The notes below the pieces were generated by a model, which did not search any database, was not told where the DNA came from, and saw only the letters and a program-made list of their open reading frames with translations. Below are positions 10,648-21,496 of a DNA stretch of 64,000 nt, piece by piece. The translations under genes and the position numbers were made by a program. Numbering within the stretch: position 1 is the stretch's first letter; each line of letters starts with the position of its first letter. Source of the stretch: Isochrysis galbana (taxonomy: Eukaryota > Haptophyta > Isochrysidales > Isochrysidaceae); assembly GCA_018136815.1 (NCBI GenBank), contig CM030933.1, positions 7,714,284 through 7,778,283 of the forward strand. Reading direction: 5' to 3'.

Positions 10648-11480
10648 GATGATCGACGCACGACGCACGACGCACGGAGGGCGTGGAAGTGTGGAAGGAG
10701 GCTTGTGGGAGGTGGTGGCAGGCGACTGGGGGTGGCTCAGGCGCGTGCTTGGCTTGTATTGACTCGTTGACTCGGGGTATAGACTCAGGAACTCGGGGGG
10801 ACTCGCTTGGGAACACGGTGAAGTTGCTACAAAAAGCTCGAGGGCACGGAGCCACACAAACTAACCCAAACGGGGCGAAAACTAACCACATCTGGACGGA
10901 CGGCCAGGCGTCGGCACCAGGGCAACTCAGCAACGCGCAGACATGCGACACAGGGGAGGCCGACACAACGAGGGCAGATCTCGTTGGGGAGATAGATATG
11001 ACCGATAGACGAGAGAAGACAAAAGACGGTCATGGAACATTTGATGACAACAAGAGAAGGTAAGAGAAGAGGGCCGGAGGCGACGGACGGCACGCCGAGG
11101 GAAAGAACCTGCCGCGGGGGGGGCGAGGGACCGAGGGCACGGCGGGGCAGCGTGGGAGGGCGCGAGGCCAATCTCGGAGCGAGATCGCGTCCTTTCTCTC
11201 GCGGAGCGCGGAGAGACCCCCCACGAGACATCTTGGGACCGGAGAATGTTTTGGACGAATCTTCCTGTCGTCGGCCGAGGAGATGCGGACGGAGAGAGAG
11301 AGAGAGAGTCTCGCAGAGCGACTGCAGAACGAGAAGTCGAAGTCATGCCGGTTTATTACCTTAAACGAGCCAACAATTATAGTAACAGCAAAAACAAAAT
11401 TCGAATCGCAAATTTCGAGACCAAAATCTGCAAACCTGGACTTGAGACCATGGGGAATCCGAATCTGTGTGTCTTGTGCG
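10648..11480 (-). promoter_or_regulatory. Element 1 untranslated leader
   Basis: No coding sequence. On the minus strand there is a CT microsatellite (near 11290-11310) and a segment (11475-11380) that aligns with 55680-55760, including a GTCTCGAAA core inside an inverted repeat. This is the expected position of LTR R/U5 and the primer-binding site, but I could not identify a PBS or TG...CA termini. Confidence 0.5.
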
Positions 11481-11835
11481 TCAGTGGCAACACGGGTAAC
11501 TGTTCAATTGTAATTGTGAGCGCGTACCTTACACGAATATTCATGCCTACAGCCTTCAGATGGGCAGGAATACAACAACGGCAGACGGCAGCGGAATTTC
11601 GTGCCATGTTTAGCCCCAGCCCATTGGGGCCCAGTGATGGATGGCAGCAGTGTGTAGGCGAAGGGTAACATCGCAAAGGGAACCACCCTCTCCGAAAGAC
11701 CGCTAGACGACGTTGCCACTCTCAGGCTTAGATCTCGCACATCATACAAGAAAACTCCTGTGATTGTGTATATTTAGTCCAAACAAGACGCCTCTTCTGC
11801 TTCTCTAAGAGCACCGGACTAGAGACCAATAGCAC

Positions 11836-12870
11836 ATGGCTGCGGCATGCGCCCACATCGTGTCCATCACAGTGGGCCGCGAGACGGAACTAACGAGGCT
11901 GAGCTCGTGGCCAGAGGAGCTTGCTTCTTCATCGACCAACCAGCCGCTCTGCTACGCCCCGTGCATGCGCGGTACCCTGCGCTGCGCCGCAGTCCATGCA
12001 GTTGCACAGCAATGGCGCAAAGCAGTGCTTCACTCGTGCGTCGAGGAGCCTGGCGGCAACGAAAGAGGGCACGAAGGAGTGTGCGCCTTCCGATTCTTGC
12101 TGGACAACCTGGATAATCAGAATTGGTCCCACGTCTACTTTGCACACGGAGACATCTACACGCCACATCACGGTTGGTCGAGGAGGGCGCTGCAGAAGCT
12201 GGTACGCCAGCGTGGCGAATGGCCCGAGTGGCCGGCGGCGGCAGCGGATGTGCATCGCGGCATTCTCTCCGCCAACTATGTCGCCGCCAGCTTCGGTCCG
12301 CGGGACTTCTGGCACGTCGCGATCACCTGGTGGCTTCAAACTTTCGTGCAATACAAAGACGAAAAGATGGCGCAGCAAGCTGCAGCTTGGGAACAGCATG
12401 CATCGCCCGGTCATGCTGTGTGGCCCCTTCACAATGGTACGCTTCGGTTTCCGATGTCGTTCATGTTTAGCGTCGACAGAAGAGCTGCGCTGGGTCGCTC
12501 AGCACGCTTTTACCGAGCCCAATATTTGCTCTGTAAACGGGGTGTCCGCGTATTGCCTGGCCACTCTAACGGCCATGCAGCACCGTGGACACGCATGAAT
12601 CCGGCAGAACGCGCGATCAATTATAATCCGCTCGTGTGGGGGCACGTGAACGAACGATTACCCATATTCTTGTTTGGGCGCGATTTGGTCGAACGGCACT
12701 TCGAAGAATGCCTGCTAGACGAGAGTGTGCAACATTTTGAGATGAATTGTAGCGTTGCTCCTCAGCGGCGAAGGAAGGATGATTTAAAGCGCAAGCATTT
12801 AACTCCACCATGGCCCTCGCCCTCTGCGGCGTGTGCAGCAGGGGATGATTCCTGCGGCCAGGTGGGCTAA
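11836..12870 (+). CDS. DUF3431-like protein
   Basis: Single-exon frame of 344 residues ending in TAA. The order of motifs fits DUF3431 (PF11913, best known in fungi): an N-terminal strand (HIVSITVGRETEL), a central VYFAHGDIYTPHHGW resembling the family's FLHGH...WH signature, and FSVDRRAALGRSARFYRAQYLL matching the family's SRERI..RP..FY segment. The biochemical role of the family is not established. The C-terminal 40 residues are basic then Pro/Ala-rich. No signal peptide or membrane segment. The first Met is plausible because the domain starts within ten residues. The family call is from memory and should be tested with a profile search. Confidence 0.6.
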   Translation: MAAACAHIVSITVGRETELTRLSSWPEELASSSTNQPLCYAPCMRGTLRCAAVHAVAQQWRKAVLHSCVEEPGGNERGHEGVCAFRFLLDNLDNQNWSHVYFAHGDIYTPHHGWSRRALQKLVRQRGEWPEWPAAAADVHRGILSANYVAASFGPRDFWHVAITWWLQTFVQYKDEKMAQQAAAWEQHASPGHAVWPLHNGTLRFPMSFMFSVDRRAALGRSARFYRAQYLLCKRGVRVLPGHSNGHAAPWTRMNPAERAINYNPLVWGHVNERLPIFLFGRDLVERHFEECLLDESVQHFEMNCSVAPQRRRKDDLKRKHLTPPWPSPSAACAAGDDSCGQVG

Positions 12871-14440
12871 TCGTTACTGTTTGGTATGCACGCCCAAAGT
12901 CCACACTTCTACGCCAGTACCAAGGACCAAGGTTCATATTTGATTCATTGTCGTTGTACTCTGCCACGCACACGAGAGCGCACACGATAGTGGTTAATGG
13001 GCTTCGAAACAATAAACTCTTTAATATTATTCTTGCCGTGCGCGCAGCCTTGGGCCCATTACTCTCACGGACGCGATCTACACCCCGATGCACCCGGCCC
13101 TATGCCCACACGCCCATGATGCGACGCACTACGCACTAAGGTCGTTAGGTCGTTTGCCTTCATTTGGTACCCCCGCGGGCGCGACCGCAACTTCTTTACG
13201 GGTAGAGCGTGAGTGCGCGTGACGGAGGGGGAGAGAAGAGGGGGGAGAGGGGGGGTCGAATCGCCACACTACAAAAAATTGTGTGTTGCCCCGAGACACA
13301 CACACAAGCGCACCCTCCCTCTCTAGAAATCACCACCGTTGCCGTGCTGCACCAGAACACTAGATAGAAGGTGTCGTTCCGTCAATTGTGGGACATCAGT
13401 CGAATTGAGCGATCAATGTCCACAGTTGTATTATAGTCACGCGCGCGCCTCTGCTCGTGTCCTTACCCCCCGAGTCGGCGGGAGGATTGTTGTTCCACGA
13501 AGCAACTATCAGTAAACTGATAGGGTCATGGAGCGCGCGCCGCTCCCCTCCTCTGCTGCCGCCACCCCCGTCGCGCCGGCCGAAGCGGGCCGCGACCACT
13601 GCCGCGCCGACGAAGCGAGCGCGAGCCACCACCAAGGCCGACCAAGTGAGCACGAGCCACGGCCCGTGCCACCACCCGTAAGCCCCACACCAGCAAGGCC
13701 ACCATGGCCGCCTTGGCCACACACTCCAGCTCCTCCCTCCCGACACCCATGGCCAGCCCCAAAGTGGGCCAGGACGACAGAAGCACACCTCCCATAGGGC
13801 AAAGCCTACGGGTTGGGCCCCTACACAGCCGTGGCTCTAGCCACGCGCGACCTCAACCCACCCCAATAGGGGCCTGTGCTGTGTCTGTGTACGCATCATT
13901 GTATGCACAAAGCACAGGCCCCGGGGCCGAATGTCCATGAAGGCTGACAAGCCGGACTCAAAGAGGCCATTAGGCCGCACTTCCACTCATCCCACGCGGG
14001 AGGCAGCCGGCGTGTCGAGGGCGAGCCCCACGGCCCACGGCAAGAACATCACAACACACAACAAGCCCAAGCATCACCATAGCAGAACACGCAGCCCTTG
14101 AGGGCGCACACTCACAGACGGAGGCGACCTGGCAACGCTGCGACGTGACTCGCTTCTATCTTCTCACACCTGCTCTTAGCACTGACCAACTCCTCGCTTG
14201 GAGCGAACATAAGCCGAAGGGTGCCCTTAGCGGCGTCCTCGTAATCTTTCCGGTTCAGCGTTACATTTGGGACATGGTCCAACCACAGGGAGAACTTCGC
14301 CTTGGTGCCTCGGCCACCACTCCAAAGTGGGGTCTGAGGCGACTGGAGCCGTTGAGATGGGCCCCAGTCATGGCCGGATCCGGCTCCAGTCATCCCCGGA
14401 TGCGTAGCCCGCGCCTCTGGGCGAATCCTCCACCCAGCTA
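12871..14440. other. Intergenic, repeat-rich
   Basis: No gene I can support. It holds a dispersed repeat at 13374-13440 (near-identical to 61866-61935) and a hairpin at 13506-13523 (8-bp arms, 2-base loop) that marks a foldback family. Overlapping GC-rich open frames at 13396-13800 are compositional. A minus-strand frame near 14310-14112 reads like protein (FSLWLDHVPNVTLNRKDY) but has no recognisable family and no credible start. Confidence 0.5.
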
Positions 14441-14445
14441 GGCGA

Positions 14446-14945
14446 ATGCGCGAATGCCCGAAGATAGTCAAGATACTCGAGACGCTCAACAACTTGGCGC
14501 GATACACACCCCGGAGCGATAGAAACAAAGAAGAGGTCATCCTCGATAACCTTTTCATAAACCCCGGGGGCAAAACACCAAGATCGCTCACCATACTCTA
14601 CATTCTAGCATGGAGATATATCATAACAGACTTCTACAGAATACACTACGACTACGACGGCGTCGCATTCTCAGAAGAATCGGTGCTCTGATAAGAACGC
14701 GAGACAGATACACGACTTTAATTAAGCAAAGCTCTGCTGTATGGGAACACAACAGACTCGGCTAGGACCGCCCAGGCAGGCATGGGCAGACAGCCGAAAA
14801 AAAGGATTGACATGAACGATATATACCCAATATTCACAATAGGCACACGAAGAAATCTAGAACCCAGCTTAGAGCTACAAACACTTACCAACTCGCTGGG
14901 AGTGGCACATATAATAGCCGGGGAACCCGGGGCAAAACACGCCTG
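14446..14945 (+). pseudogene. Decayed ORF remnants, possibly a mobile-element protein
   Basis: A less GC-rich island. 14446-14691 encodes an 81-residue protein-like stretch (EEVILDNLFINPGGKTPRSL then ILYILAWRYIITDFYRIHYD) ending in TGA. Further pieces in other frames look coding (for example YPIFTIGTRRNLEP and TNSLGVAHIIAGEPGAKHAC near 14820-14945). This is how a frameshifted pseudogene looks. The LAWRYI block recalls C-terminal parts of some retroelement proteins, but I cannot assign a family. Confidence 0.35.
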
Positions 14946-15720
14946 CTGACTGCTGACTGTTCAGACGGGGGCCCACATTGTGGCTTGGCACTCACGACGT
15001 ATAGAGATACACCGGAAGCCGACACGTACATTGGGGACACACGCAACACGGGCACCGCTAGCTGAACAAGTGCATCTGACCACTAATAGGCCTGCCCAAA
15101 ACCCGCACTCTGAACCAGGCCCATGGTAGCGCACCTGGGCCGAACCCCAGATACCAAAGACAAAGGAATGACGGGGGGAAAGAAAGGGGAAGAGGTGGAG
15201 GGAAGTGAAGTGAAGGGCGATATCAGTGTAGATAGGGGGGTACCCTAGTATAGTAGGAGTGTAGCCCAGAAATCTTCAGATGTCAAATGTTTTTTTTATC
15301 CTCATCCTCCGTTGTAGGCACAAAACATCTCAACATATACATATGAATGACATATGACCAGAGGGAGGACATGCCTTGAGGTGGCGGCGCTCCCCATGCC
15401 TAGCGCAAGGGTATAGCGCCCTTACCCGTACCCAGTCATCTATCCTTCCCCACAGCTCCCCTCTGATGATCTGCTCCTCGCCCTCCCATTAGGCTCCCCC
15501 GCCACGAGACCAAAACACCAAAACAGGATCATGGCGTGGGGAGACTTTCGACTTTCGGCGCGCGCGCCTATGCCACCGTCCAAATATGGAGGGTCATGTT
15601 GAGGCAGTTTCAAATACGGTGAATACGTTCTGTATTTGGCCTTCATCCAATAAATACGGTAAATACGTATTATACGAATCTCGAATCTCCCTCCCATCTA
15701 GGGCTGTAGCAATCCACGGA
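14946..15720. other. Intergenic with short repeats
   Basis: No coding sequence supported. 15261-15281 carries a repeat terminus (GTAGCCCAGAAATCTTCAGA) that is the reverse complement of similar termini at 33986-34009 and 37109-37132. Confidence 0.4.
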
Positions 15721-15729
15721 GTGTGAAGT

Positions 15730-16034
15730 GGGGGGGGGGGGGGGGGGGGACAGCGACCGGCCACACTCTGTGTGGGCCGCAACCGCTCTCTGTGTGTCGG
15801 GGAGCGCGTCCCATTTCTTTTTTCCCCTTTGCTTTTCCTGCTGGACACCTCCGAGTCGGTCGCCGCGCGCGCGGAGAGCGGCGCTCGCTCGCTCGGCCAC
15901 CGCTGGGCCTCCCCACCTCTGCCCTCCAGAACCCCGCCCCTCCCTCCCCCTCACCCCATCCACCCACCCACCCACCCCCCACCCCACCCACCGTATCCCT
16001 CCCTCCCTCCCCGCCTTGTACACACGCTACGTGG
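15730..16034 (+). promoter_or_regulatory. C-rich/CT-rich 5' flank of the 16035 gene
   Basis: A G run at 15730-15750, then CT- and C-rich sequence (15820-16015, with CCCACCCACC and CCCTCCCTCC tracts) ending just before the ATG. Similar pyrimidine-rich flanks precede several genes here, so it is likely promoter or 5' UTR. No TATA box recognised. Confidence 0.4.
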
Positions 16035-17177
16035 ATGTGGACCACGCCCTCCTCCCAGCCTCACGAGGAAGAGCAGCTCAATGAGACAGAGCTCGACGAC
16101 AGAGCCCACGAGCCGACGCCGTTCTATGCAGATGAGGGCACGTTTGACCCACGATTTAACATGTGGCTCGCGCCTCACGCGGGCCATGGGCCGCACGCGG
16201 TGGAGGAGGGCTCAGAGCCGCGCATTGAGTTGTCCGCACTGCAGCCAACGATCGGGGACACAATCTCGCGGTCGTGGTCTGGCGTCGGATGGCCGGGAGG
16301 CACAACCGAGGGAGCGCCGCCGCCAGCGCCTGCATGGCCCAATCCGAGCGCCAACCCATCGGGCAGCGCATCACCCGCATGGTGGGTGCACCGGCCGGCG
16401 TCGCAGATGTTCTATTCGCACTCATTGCCACCGTCTGCCGTGATAGGGGGTTCGTCGGCCTTTACTGACCTTTTGACTGGCGACGGTGAGCTCCAAAACA
16501 GGACGCCAGGCGATTTCGTTGGCAACGTACGACGAGATCCCATTGAATCGACCGTCCAGGCACCGTCAAGGCCGCTTTCCGCCTTCCGGCGCAGCGGCAG
16601 GCAATTGACGATGATGGTTCCACCGAACCAAGTAGAGCCTACCATCTCATCGCCTATGAGCAGTCCGCATGCGGGCAGAGTCGAGCAATTCCAAGCGGAT
16701 CTCTCACTCAACCACGGTCGTGAGGTGCAGCACGAAGGACGGCGTGACCGTACTGAGTTAGGTGGACAAACGGCCTGGTCTCGACCGAATTTATCCCGCG
16801 CGTCAGTCACTATGTACGACCTCTCCCAACGGCATGCGATCGTCGCGTCGGCACCAAGGCGGCCACGGCGCGCTTTATCGATTGCTGTTGATGGGGCGCC
16901 TCCGCAACCTACCTCAGCGGGTCGTGGTAGAGGGATTGGGTCTCCTATCTTGGAGCAAGGAGTCATCTGGGGTGCACATGCTTGCCAAGGCGTGCCCGGA
17001 GCATCGGCGCCGGATATCCTGATGCCGTGGAACGAAGGCATTGTCTCTATCGCAGACATGCACAAGCCTGCGCAACATGTGGCTGGCATGCCACGTGCTC
17101 CAGTCGTTGGTGCTCATGCACATCTTCGAGATTTAGCCATGATGGGAGGACTCGTCACTTCATCGCGATCAATCCAG
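16035..17177 (+). CDS. Unknown protein, 5' exon
   Basis: Frame open from upstream; I start at ATG 16035 because the sequence before it translates only low-complexity Pro/His. About 381 residues, hydrophilic, probably largely disordered: an acidic start (HEEEQLNETELDD), then Pro/Gly/Ser-rich stretches with scattered Trp. No domain recognised. A splice donor fits at 17178 (TCCAG|GTGAGC), so the gene probably continues into the gap at 17347. It converges on the glycosyltransferase on the other strand. Whether the frame beyond 17177 (to 17255) is translated cannot be decided. Confidence 0.55.
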
Positions 17178-17346
17178 GTGAGCCCGCCACCACAGCAAGA
17201 CATACACATATCCATAAGACGGCACGCAAAGATGTGCACGCGCCTGACAGCGTAGTGCTCCACCCCCATGTATGGCCTTTGACGGGTTACGTTCAGTGGC
17301 CATCCACCCGAGTAACTCCACAAACGCACCCTGCAACTCTCGGCTG

Positions 17347-17446
17347 NNNNNNNNNNNNNNNNNNNNNNNNNNNNNNNNNNNNNNNNNNNNNNNNNNNNNN
17401 NNNNNNNNNNNNNNNNNNNNNNNNNNNNNNNNNNNNNNNNNNNNNN
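17347..17446. other. Assembly gap (100 N)
   Basis: Exactly 100 N, the usual placeholder for a gap of unknown length. It removes the 3' end of the gene at 16035 and the C-terminus of the glycosyltransferase. Confidence 0.98.
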
Positions 17447-19114
17447 TTGTTTGGCAAACGTGAAGAAAAGATCACGGCACATAGCAGACTGCTGGCGCAG
17501 AATCGCCTCGTCGGTGAGCAGACGGCGCAGGGCCTCTTCAAAAGGCGCGACCTCTTCGTCACTGGCCTCCTCTTGAACGGCTTTTGCCACGGCTGCGGAG
17601 CGCTGGCGCGCGTCAGGCAGGACTGGATTGGGACCGAGGCGATCTTCCAGCTGCTCATTGGCGACCCTGTGCAGAAGCTCGCCCCGCGCGTGGTCAAAGC
17701 ACAGCCTCGTCTCACAGACGAGTCCATGGTTTAGATTGGCCTCGGGCATGCCAAAGACATCGGAAGAGACGCATGGTACACCACGGAGCAAGGATTCCAT
17801 CACTATCAAGGGGCAACATTCTTGCCAAAGAGACGGGGCAAGGAGCACGCGGGTTTGCCGGAATATGACGTCGACATCATCGTTGGGTGGGAGAAGTGTG
17901 ATGTTGGAACATGCTCGGAGCTTCTCGCGCGAGAGCCCGTCCGTCCATCCAGTGGGCACTGCTGCAAAGTCAACAAGTGGCATGCGGCGGGCGAGGGCGA
18001 GGAGTACGCTCAGGCCTTTCGCTGGGCATGGGCTGACGATCGTCACGAAGCGATGACCTGCCTCCCATGGCCGCATCGGCGGCGGGAGTGAGAGGCTGTA
18101 TCCCGAACCCACCTCGCCGTTCGCTCCCCGCTCTTTCCGGCTATGGAAATAATGGTAATCAGCAGCCCAGAGCGGTTGCGTCTTCAAGCTCGGGTCTTTC
18201 GGTCCCCAGCGGTCAATGTATCGGCAGTGGTGTGTGCACGGAGAGAGAATCCAGTCCATACGTCGCAGTAAGGCTACGTGTCCCGGCTGGGGTGCGTGCC
18301 TGCGGAACGGCCCGAACGGGGGCAGGTAGTAGTTGTGCGCCATCGCCCATCGTTGCGTTGCCTGCAATGCACACGTGAGTTCAAGAAGCGCAACCTCTAT
18401 GGAGAGCGAGAGAACCACATCATAGTGACGTCCGCTCAGGGCGGATACCAAAGCCTGGTGTTCACCGATGAGCACGTCGTACTCCTCCCAGTGGTGGACC
18501 CCCAGCGCAATTGGCTCAGCATCGGCGGCTGCGGCCAACGTCGAGCTGGCAGTAGATGTGCTGCCATGTTTGTGTGGGAGAAGGGCATATACCAGGCCCT
18601 CAGGGCACGGCTTGGGAATTAGCGCAAGAATATCCGCAGACGAGTGCCCACAGAGCCGCTTGACCTCGCGGACGAGCGCGAGGCTCGCACGGGTGGCGCC
18701 GCCGTACGAGTCGCCCGAGAAGTAACCAGTGTGTGCAATCACTGCAACGCGCATCCCTCGAAGAGATCCGGGAGAGGGGATGCCATTGCTCGTGCCAGGG
18801 GCACTGTGCGCCGAGCAGGCGCCAGCGGATGGCGCAGATCTATTCGATTCATCCACACCGGCACCGCCGCTCCACCCGCCAACTCTATCGCCGCCACGCG
18901 CACCGTCAGGAGGGTCCTCGGCAGTCTGCACGGCTCGCACGAGCCTCTCCGCCTCTTCTCCGTGGATCTCGAGCTCTGCGAGGGCGGCGCGGAGGTCGGC
19001 GATGATTCGGAGGAGCGGGAGTGTGAGCTCCTCCTCTTCCACAAGCCTGGGTGCCAGGTGGTCCAGGGCGTGCGCCTCGAGCAGCTCGCGCAGGCTAGAG
19101 CCACCGCCGGCCAT
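17447..19114 (-). CDS. Glycosyltransferase family 4 with N-terminal SAM-like domain (C-terminus in gap)
   Basis: About 556 residues seen from ATG 19114. Residues about 5-45 (SLRELLEAHALDHLAPRLV) look like a sterile-alpha-motif helix bundle. An acidic/Gly linker follows, then a GT-B glycosyltransferase. MRVAVIAHTGYFSGDSYGGA is the N-terminal Rossmann start with the Gly-rich acceptor loop. The C-terminal half has the donor-site signature PSLWQECCPLIVMESLLRG, the E-x7-E arrangement of family GT4, followed by SSDVFGMPEA. It would transfer a sugar from a nucleotide-sugar donor; the acceptor is unknown. No membrane segment or signal peptide seen. The last residues run into the N gap, so the C-terminus is unknown. 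GT4 call firm, SAM call tentative. Confidence 0.82.
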
Positions 19115-19199
19115 CGGCGGCCGCCCGCGCTCGCGCTCGCCCTCCCCTCCCCTCCCACGGGGGGTAATGCAACCTCTCCTCTCCCCCTTTCCGCTCCTC

Positions 19200-20059
19200 A
19201 CATCGCATACTAGCCTCTCTCTCTCCCTCTCTCTCTCTGTTTGATGGTTGACCTGACCTCTCTCTCTTCTCTCTCGGCTCGTCCCTTCTCACGGCTCTCA
19301 CCGTCCCTCTCCTGCGTGCTCCCCGCCATCCGCCCATCCTCCCCGATCGCGCGCTCTCTCTTCCTAATTCAACCATCAAAATCTATATATAGCATATGTC
19401 ACGTGGTTTGTTTGTGAGGGTTGATGTGTTGATGTTTTGTCGAGTGCTGTTCGGATCAAACAGGGGGGGTTTCGTAGATATGTGAGATCAAGACCTGAGT
19501 GTGGGAACGTGGGAACGTATGGGTGTGAGTGACAAGATTATGTGTGAGTTGGGTGGGTGGGTGTGGGCTGGGCTGGGCTGCGGGCTGCACACCGAGGGGA
19601 TTCCTGCGAGAGAACTAAATATAGGAGGGAGGAGGGTGGTGGACCCGATCTCAATTGCTCAGGGGGCGCGCGCGCCAGGAGAGGGGGGGGGGGGGGGTCC
19701 TGAGACACAGCACGTGGGGGGGAGGGGAAGAAAAAGAGAAAAAGTGACAGAGAAGAGAAGGAGGGTCTGGTCTCTCCCGCCTCGCAGCCGAGGAGAGAAG
19801 ACTCGTCGGGAGAGATCTCTTGTTCCCTCTCTCTCTTCTCTCTCGTCGTCCTTTCGATGCTTCATGAATCTGGAAACCCGCGAACATCTTAGTAAACGTT
19901 GTAGAGGCCCGTAGTTCACCCTCCCCCGCCCCCTCGCCGCTATCTCTCTCCCCGTCTCTCTCCTCCCGGCGCGGGAGAGGGACGACGCCTCGCACAGGTC
20001 GCTCGCCTCGCTCCCGGACAGCCCTGCGCGTGTGCAGCAGGCGCCCCTCGCCGCCAACA
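19200..20059. promoter_or_regulatory. Divergent intergenic region between glycosyltransferase and hydrolase genes
   Basis: About 860 bases between two divergently transcribed starts. CT repeats at 19206-19330 lie next to the minus-strand gene. A G run at 19683-19696 and CT-rich tracts at 19820-19990 lie before the plus-strand ATG at 20060, whose context CAACAATGG is good for initiation. A bidirectional promoter is likely. No specific factor sites recognised. Confidence 0.45.
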
Positions 20060-21496
20060 ATGGCGCTCCCCTTCAAGAAGGGCTTCCTCACCGAGCCGGC
20101 GCCAGGTGGTGGCTCCTCTCGCCTGCAGAGGAAGAAGGCAGCGGCTCTGCCCGATGAGGCCTTCCTCCCTACGCAGAGCTACGACCTACTCGACGACGAC
20201 GAGCAGACGGCCGACCCCATGGTCGCCGAGATCGAGAGCTCGGAGCAGGCGTACCAGTACTCGGTCGAGTACTGCCGCGCCCACTGCAACCAGTTCAACC
20301 AGGGGCTCATGAAGCTCGACCCAATGGTCAACGTCGCCTTCGCCAACGACCTGCGCGCTGTCCAGTTCAATCGGAAGATGTGGGGCCATCACGACGGGTC
20401 GGGCCGCGGGGGCGAGCAGAGGACGATGCTCTTGCCCTCGGGCATCGTGCTCAACTACCTCGAGTGGGGCAGCGAGCAGGCGCCTCCAATTGTGATGCTC
20501 CACGATGTGTGCGACTCATGCCACATCTGGGATGATGTGGCTCAGCCGCTTGCAGACAGCTACCGTATCCTCGCGATCGACTTCCGAGGCCACGGGGCGT
20601 CGTCCAGGTCTCCCCGCCATGAGTACGGGATCGACTTCTTGGTCGAAGACCTGCACGAGTTGGTAGTCCGGCTCTCGCTGAATGGGCGGGACTGGGGCGG
20701 AGCGTACACAAGGCCCTGGGTGCTCTGCGGCAAGGGCATGGGAGGAGCGGTTGCTGTGGCGTACGCTGCCAGGCACGAGGGCCGTGTTGCGGGTGTGATG
20801 CTGTGGGATTACGACCCTGACTTCCCAAAGGAGCGCTTGTGCTTCTCGCCGTACCAGGCCGGTCATTTCCGCGGTCAAGAGCCCCTCGCTGCGCTACTCG
20901 CTCAGCAGATGGGCCTGAAGGACGACGCGAAATATCTCGCTATCACATTCACCAACCGCTGCGAACACATCGATCCGAACGATGAGAAGGCTGGTTGCCG
21001 CTTCCGGGTTGACCCATACTTCTTCCTCGCCGACATGTCTCAGGGACTTGCTTGGACTCAGCTGCGTGCAATCGCTCCACGCACACATATCCTGCTCGTG
21101 CACAACCAGTCAAGTTTGGACTGGACGTACGAGCGTGCAATGGAGGTTTCGCGGATGCTCCAGGAGCCCTCCGAGCACGGGGATGCGCGCGGGGTAAGAC
21201 TGGTCGTCGCGAGCCGCGGCACGATGCTTGACGAAGAGAAGAACCTTGTCGAAGACCTGCAGAAGCTCTACGGCGGCATCGCCGCTCACATCCGGACCTT
21301 CGCGGACGGCATCGACAAGGCCGCGCGCGCAAAGTTGCGAGCCGAGGGGACAGTACGCTATGAAAGAATCGCGCAGGAGGAGATTGATGCGAAGATGGCC
21401 GAGCGCGAGGCCATCCGGCAGGCGGCCAGGGAAGCCGCCGGCTTCATGGCGAAGGAGGACCCACCACCCCCAACGTTTGCCGACTTCGATGATTGA
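20060..21496 (+). CDS. Alpha/beta-hydrolase-fold protein with Gly at the nucleophile position
   Basis: 478 residues from ATG 20060 to TGA, one exon. Residues about 1-110 are a charged lead-in without a known domain. The fold starts at LPSGIVLNYLEWG, followed by an oxyanion-hole region (VMLHDVCDSCHIWDDV) and LAIDFRGHGASS, the classic D-x-RGHG-x-S block. The nucleophile elbow is LCGKGMGGAVAVAYA near residue 222, so the usual Gly-x-Ser-x-Gly Ser is Gly (codon GGC). Unless another residue compensates, it should not be a serine hydrolase; relatives without the nucleophile act as binding or scaffolding proteins. The C-terminus is a long charged helix (EEIDAKMAEREAIRQAAREA) ending in an acidic tail. 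No signal peptide; probably cytosolic. Confidence 0.75.
   Translation: MALPFKKGFLTEPAPGGGSSRLQRKKAAALPDEAFLPTQSYDLLDDDEQTADPMVAEIESSEQAYQYSVEYCRAHCNQFNQGLMKLDPMVNVAFANDLRAVQFNRKMWGHHDGSGRGGEQRTMLLPSGIVLNYLEWGSEQAPPIVMLHDVCDSCHIWDDVAQPLADSYRILAIDFRGHGASSRSPRHEYGIDFLVEDLHELVVRLSLNGRDWGGAYTRPWVLCGKGMGGAVAVAYAARHEGRVAGVMLWDYDPDFPKERLCFSPYQAGHFRGQEPLAALLAQQMGLKDDAKYLAITFTNRCEHIDPNDEKAGCRFRVDPYFFLADMSQGLAWTQLRAIAPRTHILLVHNQSSLDWTYERAMEVSRMLQEPSEHGDARGVRLVVASRGTMLDEEKNLVEDLQKLYGGIAAHIRTFADGIDKAARAKLRAEGTVRYERIAQEEIDAKMAEREAIRQAAREAAGFMAKEDPPPPTFADFDD

Larger units (their letters stand above)
1..11480 (-). mobile_element. Element 1: Ty3/gypsy-like retrotransposon with a methyltransferase domain (3' end outside window)
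   Basis: Read on the minus strand this is a leader (about 11480-10648), gag, a short Cys-rich ORF2, and a pol with methyltransferase, aspartic protease, reverse transcriptase, RNase H and integrase in that order. PR-RT-RH-IN order defines a Ty3/gypsy-type element. The 3' end and 3' LTR lie beyond position 1. I could not place the 5' LTR boundary. The limit of about 11480 rests on similarity of 11380-11475 (minus) to 55680-55760 (plus), in the leader of a related fragment. No stop codon interrupts the enzymatic part, so this copy may be recent or active. Confidence 0.9.

Noticed and set aside
13396-13802. Trp/Gly-rich minus frames and Pro/Ala-rich plus frames
   Set aside because: Compositional artefacts of GC-rich repeat DNA; no family pattern and no start context.
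17114-17346. Continuation of the glycosyltransferase across the N gap
   Set aside because: The gap is a placeholder, so the frame across it is meaningless; the sequence left of it is antisense to the gene on the plus strand.
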